Below, piece by piece: positions 19,257-28,704 of a stretch of DNA of 60,016 bases. Within the stretch, counting starts at the first letter, position 1, and every line of letters starts with the position of its first letter. Source of the stretch: Acidobacteriota bacterium (lineage in GTDB: Bacteria > Actinomycetota > Acidimicrobiia > Spongiisociales > ZC4RG35); contig JACZUI010000009.1 in the NCBI GenBank assembly GCA_022573225.1, positions 1 through 60,016 on the forward strand, in the 5' to 3' direction. Both the position numbers and the translations under genes were made by a program. The notes beneath the pieces are model-generated. The model saw only the letters and a program-made list of their open reading frames with translations. It was not told the DNA's origin and did no database searches.

Positions 19257-19987
19257 GTTGGGACGAACGGTAACGATCGCCAGAGACGGGATATGCCCCA
19301 CACGGTCACCAGAAGCATCGCCTCCAGGACTATGGGTAGGCCCATCTTTGAGGTTCCTCGAGTGCGATCCTTGAAGACAATGGGCACTTCGACGACCGCA
19401 AGACCTCCTTGTGAGGCGCGCCAGGCCATTTCGACCTGGAAGCCGTAGCCGGAAGCCTGGGCGTCTCGATACGGAAGTGAACGGAGCGCTTCGGCCCGAA
19501 ATGCCCTGAACCCGGCCGTCGCGTCACGGGTGGGTATCCCCAGCATGACGCGGGCGTACAGGTTTCCCCCTTTGGAAATCAGACGACGATGCATCGGCCA
19601 GTCCGGGGTGGATCCTCCCGGCACATACCGCGACCCAATCGCGAGATCAGCCCCGTTTGCAATCGCTTCCACCAGGCGTGGCAGATCACCTGGATCGTGG
19701 GAGAAATCGGCGTCCATCTCCACCACGACCTCAGCCCCCTCGCTGAGAGCCTTGTCGAACCCGTTCGCGTATGCGGACCCCAGCCCCTGCTTTTCGGGGC
19801 GATGCAGCACCGATACCAGCGGGTTGGATCGGTGGAGCTCGTCGGCAATATGACCGGTGCCGTCCGGTGAGTTGTCATCAACGATCAGAACCCGGTACCC
19901 GTGCGCGACTACCGCCTCGGTGATCTCGGAAAGGTTTTCCCGCTCGTTGTAGGTGGGTATGACGACTGTGACTGCTTCAGTAGGCAC
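19253..19987 (-). CDS. polyprenol monophosphomannose synthase (GT2 family, DPM1-like)
   Basis: The 244-residue protein is a GT-A glycosyltransferase without transmembrane anchor, like the catalytic part of mycobacterial Ppm1. It begins VVIPTYNERENLSEITEAV, then VLIVDDNSPDGTGHIADEL, the metal-binding VVEMDADFSHDPGDL (DxD), and YGFQVEMAWRA near the acceptor site. Enzymes of this type move mannose from GDP-mannose to polyprenyl phosphate on the inner membrane face. The product is the donor for GT-C enzymes such as those in the island at 50170 and 53819. Start GTG at 19987 overlaps the DUF4193 gene by 11 bases. Confidence 0.88.
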   Translation of the reverse strand: MPTEAVTVVIPTYNERENLSEITEAVVAHGYRVLIVDDNSPDGTGHIADELHRSNPLVSVLHRPEKQGLGSAYANGFDKALSEGAEVVVEMDADFSHDPGDLPRLVEAIANGADLAIGSRYVPGGSTPDWPMHRRLISKGGNLYARVMLGIPTRDATAGFRAFRAEALRSLPYRDAQASGYGFQVEMAWRASQGGLAVVEVPIVFKDRTRGTSKMGLPIVLEAMLLVTVWGISRLWRSLPFVPT

Positions 19988-20375
19988 AGTCGGCGCACAG
20001 CATTTTCCGCTTGTTGGCGAGCTGGCTGGTTCGTTTCACCATGAAACAGGACTGGCATACGAACTCATCGGAGCGCTGCCCTTGAGTCTCGACGTCCATG
20101 GTCAGCTCCTCGCGCCGGATCGCGCGTAGTTCCTTGACCTCGTCAACCAACTGGGCGTCGGAGGCCTCCTCGTCGAGAACCTTCAGCTCCTGGCTCTCGA
20201 GCTCCTCCAGAGCCTCAGTCGTCTCTTCGTCGTGTTCGTCATTCTCGGTCGAGTGCTTGCCGCCCGTTTGGGAGTTGTCGTCGTCGGGACCGTCTTCTAT
20301 CTCATCTTCGAGTTCGTCGAGCTCTTCGATTTCCTCTTCGACTTCGGAGATCTGGTCGGTGTCTTTGGTAGTCAT
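19977..20375 (-). CDS. DUF4193-family zinc-binding protein
   Basis: The start at ATG 20375 gives 132 residues. The N-terminal half is extremely acidic and low-complexity (runs of Glu and Asp, e.g. EVEEEIEELDELEDEIEDG). The C-terminal third matches DUF4193, an actinobacterial family: SDEFVCQSCFMVKRTSQLA followed by LCADC, which should bind zinc through two CxxC pairs. It ends Tyr just after the last cysteine pair. The function is not known; in other actinobacteria the family also lies next to core genes. A longer upstream frame is not protein-like. Confidence 0.85.
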   Translation of the reverse strand: MTTKDTDQISEVEEEIEELDELEDEIEDGPDDDNSQTGGKHSTENDEHDEETTEALEELESQELKVLDEEASDAQLVDEVKELRAIRREELTMDVETQGQRSDEFVCQSCFMVKRTSQLANKRKMLCADCAY

Positions 20376-20422
20376 GAGTCCTTGTGCCCCATTGGGGGTT
20401 GCGGGAGTATAAGTCTTGGCAA

Positions 20423-21310
20423 TCAAATCTTGAGGTCGATCGCGGCGGGGACAACCCGCCCGCTCACGGACGTATTCCCGACAAGGTCGCCGTCGGCCTC
20501 CACTGGCCACATAGGGTCGGTTTCGAGGGTGAATTCGGCCGCCGAGATCCGCCGTACCGCCTTGTCTCGCAAGTGGGTTCCCTTGATCAACTTGGGTACC
20601 AGCGCAGCTACGTGGGTCTTCCTGGCATTGATGATCTGGATGTCGAGGACCCCGTCGACCAGTGTGGCTTTGGGGGCAACATTCCAACCACCGGCAAAGA
20701 ATTGGGCATTGGCAAATATCACTGCCAGAGCTTCGGATTCGATTGTCCGGCGTTCCGTGGTCAGTCGGATGTTTGCTTTAGGGAACCCTGGCAGGCGGCC
20801 TGCAAAGGCAAGCGGGTACCGCGCCGCCCCCAGCCGTCGCGAGATGCGGGGGGCGGTTTCCGCGGCCGCCGCTCCAACCCCCGCCTGGGCGACGTTCACG
20901 AAGTAGCGCATGCCCCAATCGCCCTGCAATACGGCGACGTCGATCTTGTAGGTCTCGTTGGTCAGGAGATGTCGGGCCGCTCCCTCAACATCCTGGGGGA
21001 GCCCGAAAGTGCGCAATAGGTCGCAGCCCGTGCCAATCGGAAGTATCGCCACCGTCCACCGGGTATCGAGATCGAGGGTGAGCAGGGCGTTGGCAGCCAG
21101 ATTCATCGTCCCGTCTCCCCCGGCGAGGGCGAAATGGCTCACACCCGCGTAGGCCGCTTCCACGAGCATCGTCGTCATCGCGCTCGCGGATTCCGGAGCT
21201 TCCAAATCGCAATCGATTCCGAGACCGACGATCAGGTCGCGAATTTCCGACGGGTCGCAAGACCGCCGGCCCGCGCTTCGATTAACGGCAAGAAGCCACT
21301 TGGGCATCAA
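20423..21310 (-). CDS. diacylglycerol-kinase-family lipid kinase (YegS/DagK-like)
   Basis: The 295-residue protein has the catalytic DAGK domain: KWLLAVNRSAGRR at the start, the nucleotide-binding FALAGGDGTMNLAANALL, and ILPIGTGCDLLRTFGLP, where the family has PxGTxNDxA. The later motifs VNVAQAGVGAAAAE and the C-terminal WPVEADGDLVG are also typical. Relatives phosphorylate diacylglycerol, sphingoid bases or phosphatidylinositol. The usual Asn-Asp in GTxND is Cys-Asp here. It overlaps the helicase gene by four bases. Confidence 0.9.
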   Translation of the reverse strand: MMPKWLLAVNRSAGRRSCDPSEIRDLIVGLGIDCDLEAPESASAMTTMLVEAAYAGVSHFALAGGDGTMNLAANALLTLDLDTRWTVAILPIGTGCDLLRTFGLPQDVEGAARHLLTNETYKIDVAVLQGDWGMRYFVNVAQAGVGAAAAETAPRISRRLGAARYPLAFAGRLPGFPKANIRLTTERRTIESEALAVIFANAQFFAGGWNVAPKATLVDGVLDIQIINARKTHVAALVPKLIKGTHLRDKAVRRISAAEFTLETDPMWPVEADGDLVGNTSVSGRVVPAAIDLKI

Positions 21311-23853
21311 CCCACCCCCTGAGCGGCCACCACGCCGCGGTCGACGAGCTGAAGGGCGCCGCGAGCTTCCTCGGCCAGCTCGGGGGCTATCTCCCGCAAC
21401 TGACGCAACAAGTCCACCAACTGACGTGACACGCGAACGAAGTCGCCAGGTGCCATCCCTCGGGTTGACAGATCATCGAAAGACGTTCCCGAAACCCATT
21501 GGTATGCCAGCATGCCGAACCCGGGATCGGGTCTTCTGGTTGGGGTCAATCTCAGCCTCCGCTCCCGTTCGAAGAGGTCCTTCCAGAGAGATTCGAGATC
21601 GTTCCATTGGTCGGTGAGAGCGGCCGTGGGCCATTCAGCCACGGAGGCCGTATCGGAACGAGGCTCGTAGACGAAAACCGAGCTGAGTGCAGCCAACTCC
21701 ATCGCGTCCAGCCCATGAAAGATCCCATGCTCGAGAGCTTCGGTGACCAGCAGGTCAGACTCGTTGTAGATCGTCCTGAGCCGCTCCCCTCTATTGGTCA
21801 GCGACCAGCCGTCCAGGTAGTCCAGCTCCTCGAGAAGGGCTCTGATGGCTCTGAACTCCTCGATGAGACCATGACCCCTTGCCCGTATCACCGAGCGGAG
21901 TTGCTCCACCTTGCGACGAGTCCGTTCAGCCTTTCTGGCCGCTTCCACGTGCCGGGCCGTATCGGGACATTCGGCCACGGGATGACTGATCCCCTTGTTG
22001 GATCCACGTGTCTTGGTTGTGGGAGCGACAGGCAGACGGCGGAGCCGGCGACGGGTTTCTTGGAGAAAACGACGATCACGTGGGCGCACCTGTCCAGGAA
22101 GATCGATCTGGCCTGCGATCTTGGTGCCGTGGAGGATCTCGCGGTTTCCGATCGTTGACACTCTGCCCGACGTCGACAAGACCAGATAACGCACCCCGCC
22201 GTCCTTGTGTGAAAGTCTCTTGAGTACCGCGTAACGCCCATCCCGAGCTCCTCCCGTGATGTCCAGAACCTGGCCCGGCTTGAGAGTCGAGGCGATCCTG
22301 TCATCTCGAGTCGGTGGCTGTGTGGATTCGAGAATTGCCAGATATTCTTCGATCGAACCCCGATCACACTCTGCCCGGGCCCGCTCCGCGTCGAGCCGCT
22401 CCTCCATTTGTCGGAGATCGGCGGAAGCTTCATGACGATCCTCCTCGCGCTGGAACGATGCGAACGACGCTTCGAGAAGCTTCTCGGAATCGGCAAGGCC
22501 ATAGTTCGCCACGAGGTTTGCGGTCATGTTGTAGGTCGGGCGGAAAGAGGACCTGAGGGGATGAGATCCGCTCGCAGCTATCTCGGTGACCGTGGAGAAT
22601 CTCACAAATGGGGAGTGCAGCACAACACCAAAGCCCTCGACGTCGATGCCTCGTCGTCCGGCTCTGCCGGTCAGCTGGGTGTAGTCACCAGGCCTCAACG
22701 GCTCGTGGGTTTCCCCATTGAATTTCGAAAGGCTCTCCAGGACCACTGTCTTCGCCGGCATGTTGATGCCCAGTGCAAGCGTCTCGGTGGCGAATACCAC
22801 GCTGAGCAGCCCCGATTCGAAAAGGACCTCGACTGTCTCCTTGAACGCCGGCACCAGCCCCGCATGATGGGCACCGACACCCATCTCCAGGGCCGACACC
22901 CAGTCGTCGTAGCCGAGGACATCCAGATCTTCACCCGTCAAATGATCGGTCCGCATTTCCGCGATCTTCCGGATCGCGGAACGCTCAGCCGAGTCGGTGA
23001 GCCTCAACCCTGTCTCGGCGAGACGGTGAGTCGCAGCATCACACCCGGCGCGACTGAAAATGAAGTAGATGGCCGGCAGAAGCCCTTCCTCGTCGAGCCG
23101 CTCGATGACATCTACGCGATTTGGCGTCTTGAACCTCCGGCGTCGACCGCGCTCGGGACCCATCATGTTCTGAATTCGAGGGTTGGACCTCCGACTTCCC
23201 TCTTTTCTGGTGAACGTCGGGAGCAGATGGAGGGTCTGAGCCCCCATTTTGTCCTTGATCATGTAGAGAGATTCGAGTGGGACCGGTCGATGATCGGTAG
23301 CCACCAGCCGTGTCGGTCCCCTCCGTTCTCGGACCCAGGAGGCGAACTCCACGTTGTTCGACACGGTGGCCGACAGGCAGACGAGCCTGACGTGCTGCGG
23401 GCAGTGGATGATGACCTCTTCCCAAATGGCGCCGCGGGTCCGATCTTGGAGGTAGTGGACCTCGTCCAATATCACGGTGGAAACCCGATCGAGCCGGCGG
23501 CTCTCTGCATAGATCATGTTGCGCAGCACTTCAGTGGTCATCACCACGATGTCCGCGTCGCCGTTGATGACATTGTCTCCAGTGAGCAGGCCAACTCGCT
23601 CCGGTCCGTACGCGTCGGTCAGGTCGGCGAACTTCTGATTTGAGAGAGCCTTGATGGGTGTGGTGTAGAAAGCGCGTGTTCCCTCGCTGAGGGCGAGATG
23701 GATCGCTGCCTCGGCGACGAGGGTCTTGCCGGATCCGGTCGGTGCGGTCACAACCACAGACTGGCCCTCCTCGACCGCCGTAGCAGCATCGACCTGAAAA
23801 TCGTCGGGATCGAAGGGCAGGCTGTCCCAGAAGCGGTCGAGAGGCGAGGTCAC
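21307..23853 (-). CDS. helY: HelY-type Ski2-like DEAD/DEAH-box RNA helicase
   Basis: The 848-residue protein resembles mycobacterial HelY and yeast Mtr4/Ski2. Motif I APTGSGKT is at residues 37-44, motif II DEVH at 130-133, motif III LSAT at 160-163, and the second RecA domain has VFATETLALGINMPAKTVV and QLTGRAGRRGIDVEGFGVV. The C-terminal third carries the helical DSHCT-like region. It probably unwinds structured RNA in turnover or ribosome assembly. It overlaps tatC by four bases, the same adjacency as helY-tatC-tatA in M. tuberculosis. Confidence 0.93.
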   Translation of the reverse strand: MTSPLDRFWDSLPFDPDDFQVDAATAVEEGQSVVVTAPTGSGKTLVAEAAIHLALSEGTRAFYTTPIKALSNQKFADLTDAYGPERVGLLTGDNVINGDADIVVMTTEVLRNMIYAESRRLDRVSTVILDEVHYLQDRTRGAIWEEVIIHCPQHVRLVCLSATVSNNVEFASWVRERRGPTRLVATDHRPVPLESLYMIKDKMGAQTLHLLPTFTRKEGSRRSNPRIQNMMGPERGRRRRFKTPNRVDVIERLDEEGLLPAIYFIFSRAGCDAATHRLAETGLRLTDSAERSAIRKIAEMRTDHLTGEDLDVLGYDDWVSALEMGVGAHHAGLVPAFKETVEVLFESGLLSVVFATETLALGINMPAKTVVLESLSKFNGETHEPLRPGDYTQLTGRAGRRGIDVEGFGVVLHSPFVRFSTVTEIAASGSHPLRSSFRPTYNMTANLVANYGLADSEKLLEASFASFQREEDRHEASADLRQMEERLDAERARAECDRGSIEEYLAILESTQPPTRDDRIASTLKPGQVLDITGGARDGRYAVLKRLSHKDGGVRYLVLSTSGRVSTIGNREILHGTKIAGQIDLPGQVRPRDRRFLQETRRRLRRLPVAPTTKTRGSNKGISHPVAECPDTARHVEAARKAERTRRKVEQLRSVIRARGHGLIEEFRAIRALLEELDYLDGWSLTNRGERLRTIYNESDLLVTEALEHGIFHGLDAMELAALSSVFVYEPRSDTASVAEWPTAALTDQWNDLESLWKDLFERERRLRLTPTRRPDPGFGMLAYQWVSGTSFDDLSTRGMAPGDFVRVSRQLVDLLRQLREIAPELAEEARGALQLVDRGVVAAQGVG

Positions 23854-24563
23854 TTTTTGAGAAGCAGCCGTACCAACCAGTACGTGGCCTCATACATGAG
23901 GTAGAGCGGCACGGAGAGGATCAGCAGTGTGAACGCATCCCCACTGGGCGTGATGAGAGCCGCCCCAGTGACAATGATGAGCACCGCCCAACGTCGCCCC
24001 CTGCCCAGTTGCTCCGAGCTGAGCAAGCCGGCAGCTGATCCCGCGAAGAGAAAGACCGGGAAGAGAAATGCGATTCCGAAGGCAAACAAGAAACGGAGGG
24101 TGAACGAGTAGTAGTCGCCCAGGCGCAGGTTGTTGTCGACGTCGGGAAATATTTCCAGTAGAAACCTGAGGCCCCGCGGAAGGCTCCAGTATCCAAACGC
24201 GACTCCACCGATGAAGAGGATCACGAGCGCCGAGACGATCGGAATCGCCCACTTCTTCTCCCTGAGTGTCAATGCCGGGTTGATAAACCCCCAGAGCTGA
24301 TAGAGGATCACCGGGCTGGCGAGGATTACCCCACCAAACAGCCCGATTCTCATCAGGACGCCCCATTGTTCGGTGACCGCAAGAGTCTGGAGCTCGGAGT
24401 CCGGTGCTGCGGCGTCGAACGGCGCCTCGAGGAAAGTCCGTAGCTGGTCGACGAAGACAAACGCCAGCACCGCCCCCACCCCAACCGCAATGAAAATCTT
24501 GAGGATTCGCCATCGCAGCTCCTCCAGATGAGCCAGCATCGACTGGGGATCGTCGGAGGTCAC
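23850..24563 (-). CDS. tatC: Sec-independent protein translocase TatC
   Basis: TatC recognises twin-arginine signal peptides in the cytoplasmic membrane. The 237-residue protein starts with the conserved HLEELRWRILK cytoplasmic stretch and has six predicted membrane segments, including VGAVLAFVFVDQL and the family pattern PVILYQLWGFINPALTLREK before TM3. FLFAFGIAFLFPVFLF and ALITPSGDAFTLLILSVPLY are the conserved later helices. It ends in a basic LLLKK. Four-base overlaps join it to tatA upstream and helY downstream. Confidence 0.96.
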   Translation of the reverse strand: MTSDDPQSMLAHLEELRWRILKIFIAVGVGAVLAFVFVDQLRTFLEAPFDAAAPDSELQTLAVTEQWGVLMRIGLFGGVILASPVILYQLWGFINPALTLREKKWAIPIVSALVILFIGGVAFGYWSLPRGLRFLLEIFPDVDNNLRLGDYYSFTLRFLFAFGIAFLFPVFLFAGSAAGLLSSEQLGRGRRWAVLIIVTGAALITPSGDAFTLLILSVPLYLMYEATYWLVRLLLKK

Positions 24564-24925
24564 ACCCCGTCCTCATCCTCTGCGACTTCCTCGATGTCAT
24601 CCAGATCGGCCATGGCGTCAGCAGGAGTCGGGCCCGAGATCGGTTTGGGTCCGGTCCAATCAAGCCGACTCACACCTGCCTCGTCCACGTCTCGCCTGAT
24701 GTCGTCGACCGGCTTCTTGAGCTCCTCCAGGGGGGCCTTGAGGTCATCGGCCACACTCTTGAGGTCGGCCACCTCGGCTTCTAGGCCCCGGCGGACATCC
24801 CTGGCCGCAGCGCGCAGTTCGGCCGTCCACTGACCAAGTTTCTGGGCCATCTCAGGCAGCCGTTTGGGTCCGAACACAAGAAGTGCGATCAGAAGGATGA
24901 TGATGATTTCGCCACCTTGAAGCAT
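24560..24925 (-). CDS. tatA: Tat translocase subunit, TatA/TatB family
   Basis: The start is ATG 24925, giving 121 residues; an upstream frame to 24991 runs through a hairpin and is not conserved in character. A single N-terminal membrane helix (GGEIIIILLIALLVFGPKRL) is followed by the FGPKRLPEMAQKLGQW hinge and an amphipathic helix, then a long charged coiled region and an acidic tail. TatA of actinobacteria is usually near 80-90 residues and TatB longer, so this could act as TatB or as a dual subunit. No second TatA-like gene lies nearby. Confidence 0.88.
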   Translation of the reverse strand: MLQGGEIIIILLIALLVFGPKRLPEMAQKLGQWTAELRAAARDVRRGLEAEVADLKSVADDLKAPLEELKKPVDDIRRDVDEAGVSRLDWTGPKPISGPTPADAMADLDDIEEVAEDEDGV

Positions 24926-24963
24926 CGACCACAATGGTAAAGCCTCATCGACGCCAACAACGA

Positions 24964-24995
24964 GAAGATGACGACCCCCTCCGGTCGTCATCTTC
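24964..24995 (-). terminator. strong hairpin between the zinc-ribbon gene and tatA
   Basis: A perfect 13-base inverted repeat (GAAGATGACGACC at 24964-24976 with GGTCGTCATCTTC at 24983-24995) has a six-base loop. It lies 51 bases after the stop of the zinc-ribbon gene and 38 bases before the tatA start on the minus strand. The transcript would end in a short U-containing run (TCGTTGTTG). It probably terminates or attenuates the proteasome/paf transcript before the tat-helY genes. Confidence 0.6.
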
Positions 24996-25045
24996 CATCG
25001 AGGAGCACCCTGCCCGCGGTGCCCGTCGAGACCTGGCCTCAGTTG

Positions 25046-25336
25046 TCAGCCGGCCAAAAGCCGGAGCGGATCCGGTTCCGACTCGAGGGCGGCGGCAAAA
25101 GCCTCGATCTCCCTATCGGTGATCGGATTCGGGATGATGACCTCGAAGGGCACACCCGTTGCGAGAAGGACACTCACCACGCGTGCGTTGGCTGGACGCC
25201 GCTGTGGTTCGGTGCATCTCGGGCACCGGAAGCGATAATCACCTTCACGACCGCCCGGATGCAGCTCCAGAGACACGTCGTCTGGGGTGAGATGAATATC
25301 GCCACACCGAGCGCATGTCGTCTTGATAGTCGTCAT
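25046..25336 (-). CDS. small zinc-ribbon protein, function unknown
   Basis: ATG 25336 gives 96 residues; it follows the pafC stop by 84 bases. Two CxxC pairs (TTCARCGDIHLTPDD and FRCPRCTEPQRR) form a predicted zinc ribbon in the first half. The second half (VVSVLLATGVPFEVI and PITDREIEAFAAALESEP) looks like a short helical region. Position after pafBC and before tat suggests membership in the same transcript, ending at the hairpin at 24964-24995. I do not recognise a named family. Confidence 0.75.
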   Translation of the reverse strand: MTTIKTTCARCGDIHLTPDDVSLELHPGGREGDYRFRCPRCTEPQRRPANARVVSVLLATGVPFEVIIPNPITDREIEAFAAALESEPDPLRLLAG

Positions 25337-25420
25337 TCCTGGTCTCCGGTCTCCCATAGATAATTGGTGATCGGCAGAAGAACCATCGGTCTGAAGTCCT
25401 GTTGTGTAGGTCGTTCGACC

Positions 25421-26350
25421 CTATCGGTACTTGTCCAACAGCGAGCCGCCAATCTCGGCAACGCGTTCGGCCACTTCGTCTCCCTTGAGAAGCCGGGCCG
25501 CGGCCCCGAGCCGGAGCAGCAGCCGGGCTGGAATCTCGGCGTCGACCGAGTAGAACCTGACCTGTGTGCGATTTTTCGTCACCCGCAGAATCTCGACCGG
25601 GTAGTAGTCGGGGACCCACTGCGCTCCGGGCCCGAGCGAAATATCGCAGACAATGTCTTCCTCGGAAGGCGTATATCCCACCCCTGGCTCGGGCAGATCG
25701 GTCGGCCTCTCAAAAGACTGTTGGGTGACCTGGAGTTTCCTGATTCGGTCGACGCGAAAGTTCCGCTCGCCCTCAACGAGTCGGCAGTAGCCCTGGAGGT
25801 ACCAGTTGCCCAGTGTGGTGAACACCGTCCACGGCTCCACCTGCCTGGTTGTCTCGATCTCGCGTCCCAGCGAGCGATACGTGATGGTGACAACCTTCTT
25901 CTCGGTTGCCGCTGTCCGGAGTTGGCCCAGCATCTGGGACTCGCCGGACACATCAACAGAAAGCGCCATATCGGCGTCGGGCACCACTGCCTTCGACAGT
26001 TTCTCTACGGCAGACTCGAGTTCGCGGCTTGCCTGCCCGGAGGCGACAATCGCCATCCCGCCGGCAAGCAGGCTGATCGCTTCAGTGGACGTCAACCGGG
26101 GAGCCCGGGCGAAATAGTCGGCAGCATCGATCACGACCTCGTCCTCGTCGATGAAGGCCTCCATGAGATCACCCGGTCCGTATCCCGGCAGACCACAGAC
26201 AAAGACGGTGTCCAGGTCTCTCGCCAACTCGGTCTCGTTGTATCCGAATCGATCGAGGACTTCGGCGACGCTGGCGCCCTCGTTGGAGAGCACATAGGGA
26301 ATGAGAGCGAGAATCCGGGACAGCCTCGAGAGGGTGCGCTCGCTGGTCAA
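25421..26350 (-). CDS. pafC: WYL-domain transcriptional regulator PafC
   Basis: PafC pairs with PafB as an activator of LexA-independent DNA-damage genes in mycobacteria. The 309-residue protein has an N-terminal winged helix (TLSRLSRILALIPYVLSNEG and GASVAEVLDRFGY), a central WYL domain (EKKVVTITYRSLGRE, VEPWTVFTTLGNWYLQGYCR with the W-Y-L) and a C-terminal WCX extension. It overlaps pafB by four bases (ATGA). The WYL domain is thought to bind a nucleic-acid ligand; that comes from family knowledge. Confidence 0.92.
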   Translation of the reverse strand: MTSERTLSRLSRILALIPYVLSNEGASVAEVLDRFGYNETELARDLDTVFVCGLPGYGPGDLMEAFIDEDEVVIDAADYFARAPRLTSTEAISLLAGGMAIVASGQASRELESAVEKLSKAVVPDADMALSVDVSGESQMLGQLRTAATEKKVVTITYRSLGREIETTRQVEPWTVFTTLGNWYLQGYCRLVEGERNFRVDRIRKLQVTQQSFERPTDLPEPGVGYTPSEEDIVCDISLGPGAQWVPDYYPVEILRVTKNRTQVRFYSVDAEIPARLLLRLGAAARLLKGDEVAERVAEIGGSLLDKYR

Positions 26351-27273
26351 GGCAGGCTCGCCATCGCCGACTCGACGCGTTCCAGGATCTCGGCGCGCAG
26401 ATCATCGGGTCCGAGCACCTCGGCCGAGTCACCGAAGCTCAGAATCCAACCGACAAAGGCATCCCGGTTGGCCACAGGAATCTCGGCCTCGAGGCTCTCG
26501 TCGACCGCTGCCGGCACCCCCAGAGTGCGAGCGGCCCACCAGCCAACCTGCGAGTCGAAACGCACCCGAGCCGTCACGGCTGCGTCCTGGCCTGTTTCCC
26601 AGGGTTGGCTCTTCATCATGTCCCGAACCTTGAACCCCGGCGGTCTGGTGAATGATCCGGATTGTTCCTCGATTTCCAGATCCTCCATGCGATCCACCCG
26701 AAACACACGCTGATCGCCTGAGGTCTCGCCCGCCAAATACCAGTGACCGCGGCGATGGGCTAGACCGTAGGGGTCAAGACCGCGCTGATGGCCCCGATAG
26801 TCGAACCGGATGCGGCGTCGCTCGGTGACGGCTCGAAAGAGATCGCCGAGAACCTCGGCCTCGGCGCCAAGGTCGGCTCCGATTGGCTCGAGCCCCATCG
26901 CCCGTTCCACACCGCCAAGTTTCAGGAGGCCCTGGAGACCGGCGCTGCCCTCACCGAGACGGACCATCCTCGCGGCCAACGAAAGGGCGACCTTCTCAGG
27001 TTGGGTCAAGCCCGGGTCTGGTATTGCGTACTTCTCCGGATCCACGGTGTACCCGTGATCGACCTCCCACGCGTCGAGCGCCTTCATCTCCAAGGGCACC
27101 CCCAACCGGCGCAACACGTTCTTGTCGCGCTCGAACATCCGCTGAAAGGCGTCGTCAGAGCTCTGGTCGTAGCCGGGCACGGTCTGCCTGACCTGGTCAG
27201 CCGTCACCGGATGCGGCGACTCCAACAGATAGATCAGGAGATTGATGACTCGCTCAACGACCGACTGCATCAA
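26347..27273 (-). CDS. pafB: WYL-domain transcriptional regulator PafB
   Basis: The 308-residue protein is a paralogue of the downstream pafC product. An N-terminal winged helix (ERVINLLIYLLESPHPVTAD and DQVRQTVPGY) precedes a helical domain and the WYL domain: RRRIRFDYRGHQRGLDP, YGLAHRRGHWYLAGETSG and VFRVDRMEDLEI. A WCX-like C-terminal part follows. It starts 23 bases after pafA, the standard pafA-pafB-pafC order, and overlaps pafC. Together the pair forms a heterodimeric DNA-damage-response activator in mycobacteria. Confidence 0.92.
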   Translation of the reverse strand: MMQSVVERVINLLIYLLESPHPVTADQVRQTVPGYDQSSDDAFQRMFERDKNVLRRLGVPLEMKALDAWEVDHGYTVDPEKYAIPDPGLTQPEKVALSLAARMVRLGEGSAGLQGLLKLGGVERAMGLEPIGADLGAEAEVLGDLFRAVTERRRIRFDYRGHQRGLDPYGLAHRRGHWYLAGETSGDQRVFRVDRMEDLEIEEQSGSFTRPPGFKVRDMMKSQPWETGQDAAVTARVRFDSQVGWWAARTLGVPAAVDESLEAEIPVANRDAFVGWILSFGDSAEVLGPDDLRAEILERVESAMASLP

Positions 27274-27296
27274 CTACTCCTGCGACCAAGCGGCAA

Positions 27297-28652
27297 CTAG
27301 AGGCTCTCGATCAGCTTCTCGACCCGCTCGTCGTAGGCCTTGAAAGGGTCCTTGCACATCACTGTTCTTTGCGCCTGATCATTCAGCTTGAGATGTACCC
27401 AATCCACCGTGAAATCACGTTTCTTGGCCTTGGCGGCGCGGATGAACTCTCCCCTCAGCCGGGCCCGCGTGGTTTGTGGCGGCGTTCGCACCGCATCGGC
27501 GATCTTCTCGTCGGTCAACACCCTTTCGACCATTCCTCGTTCCTGGAGCAGGTAGTAGAGCCCCCGCGATTGGTTCACGTCGTGGTAGGCCAGATCCATC
27601 ATGGATATCCGAGGATCAGACATTTGAAGACCGCGTCGGTCTGCATATCGCTCAAATAGGCGATACTTGATAACCCAGTCGACCTCTCGGTCGAGTGTCA
27701 TCGGGTCCTTTTCCAGGCCGGTTAGCAAGTACTCCCAACGGTCGATTGCCGCCTGGACCTCCGTTGGGAAGCCGGGGCTCCGCGCGAACCGCATGGCCCG
27801 GTCGAGGTACTCCCACTGGATATCCAAAGCAGACAGCTCGCGCCCGTTGGCGAGTCTTATCTTGCGTCGGCATGTCAGATCGTGGGAGACCTCCCTGATC
27901 GACCGAATCGGGTTCTCCAGGGTGAGATCCCGAAAGACGACGTCTCGCTCGATCATCTGAAGCAAGGCGACCATGGTGCCGATCTTGACGAAGGTGGCGT
28001 ACTCGCTCATGTTGGAATCGCCGGCGATCACATGCAGCCGTCGATATCGCTCGGCATCGGCGTGGGGCTCGTCTCTCGTGTTGATGATGGGCCTCGACCT
28101 GGTGGTGGCGGAGGAGACTCCTTCCCAGATGTGATCTGCCCGCTGGGCTATGGAGAAAGCGGTGCCGCGCGGCGTCTGGGCAAGCTTCCCGGCGCCGAGG
28201 AAGATCTGACGGGTGACGAGGAACGGGATGAGAACGTCAACCGTTCGATGAAAGTCCTTGTGCCGGCTGATCAGGTAGTTCTCGTGGCAGCCGTATGAAT
28301 TGCCGGCGCTGTCGGTGTTGTTCTTGAAGACGTATATCTCTCCGCGGATGCCTTCCTCTTTGAGTCTCTCCTCGGCACCAACCACCAAGCTCTCGAGGAT
28401 GCGCTCACCGGCCTTGTCATGAGCGACAATCTCCTCGATGCTGTCGCATTCTGGGGTCGCAAACTCCGGATGAGAGCCGACATCAAGGTAAAGACGCGCT
28501 CCATTCTCGAGGAAGACGTTGGACGACCTGCCCCAGGAGACAACCCGGCGAAACAGATAGCGGGCAACCTCGTCCGGGCTGAGCCTCCGCTGCCCTCGCA
28601 GCGTGCAGGTCACTCCGTACTCATTCTCCAGGCCGAAGATCCGTCGATCCAT
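27297..28652 (-). CDS. pafA: Pup-protein ligase PafA
   Basis: PafA phosphorylates the C-terminal Glu of Pup and joins it to substrate lysines by an isopeptide bond. The 451-residue protein starts [16 protein letters not shown] with the metal-binding Glu9, and the catalytic Asp57 is in [18 protein letters not shown]. Further glutamine-synthetase-like residues lie in [17 protein letters not shown] and HENYL, and the C-terminal part contains [20 protein letters not shown] and [10 protein letters not shown]. It follows prcA by 52 bases with no clear terminator, and leads the pafABC group. Confidence 0.97.
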   Translation of the reverse strand: MDRRIFGLENEYGVTCTLRGQRRLSPDEVARYLFRRVVSWGRSSNVFLENGARLYLDVGSHPEFATPECDSIEEIVAHDKAGERILESLVVGAEERLKEEGIRGEIYVFKNNTDSAGNSYGCHENYLISRHKDFHRTVDVLIPFLVTRQIFLGAGKLAQTPRGTAFSIAQRADHIWEGVSSATTRSRPIINTRDEPHADAERYRRLHVIAGDSNMSEYATFVKIGTMVALLQMIERDVVFRDLTLENPIRSIREVSHDLTCRRKIRLANGRELSALDIQWEYLDRAMRFARSPGFPTEVQAAIDRWEYLLTGLEKDPMTLDREVDWVIKYRLFERYADRRGLQMSDPRISMMDLAYHDVNQSRGLYYLLQERGMVERVLTDEKIADAVRTPPQTTRARLRGEFIRAAKAKKRDFTVDWVHLKLNDQAQRTVMCKDPFKAYDERVEKLIESL

Positions 28653-28704
28653 GACCGTAGGCTAAACGGACCCGGCCCCTGCATCACGAATAGGGGACTC
28701 TGGG

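Noticed and set aside
22408-23643. 411-codon plus frame opposite the helicase
   Set aside because: Antisense to a complete Ski2-like helicase.
25364-26713. 449-codon plus frame opposite pafC and pafB
   Set aside because: The two WYL regulators are complete on the minus strand.
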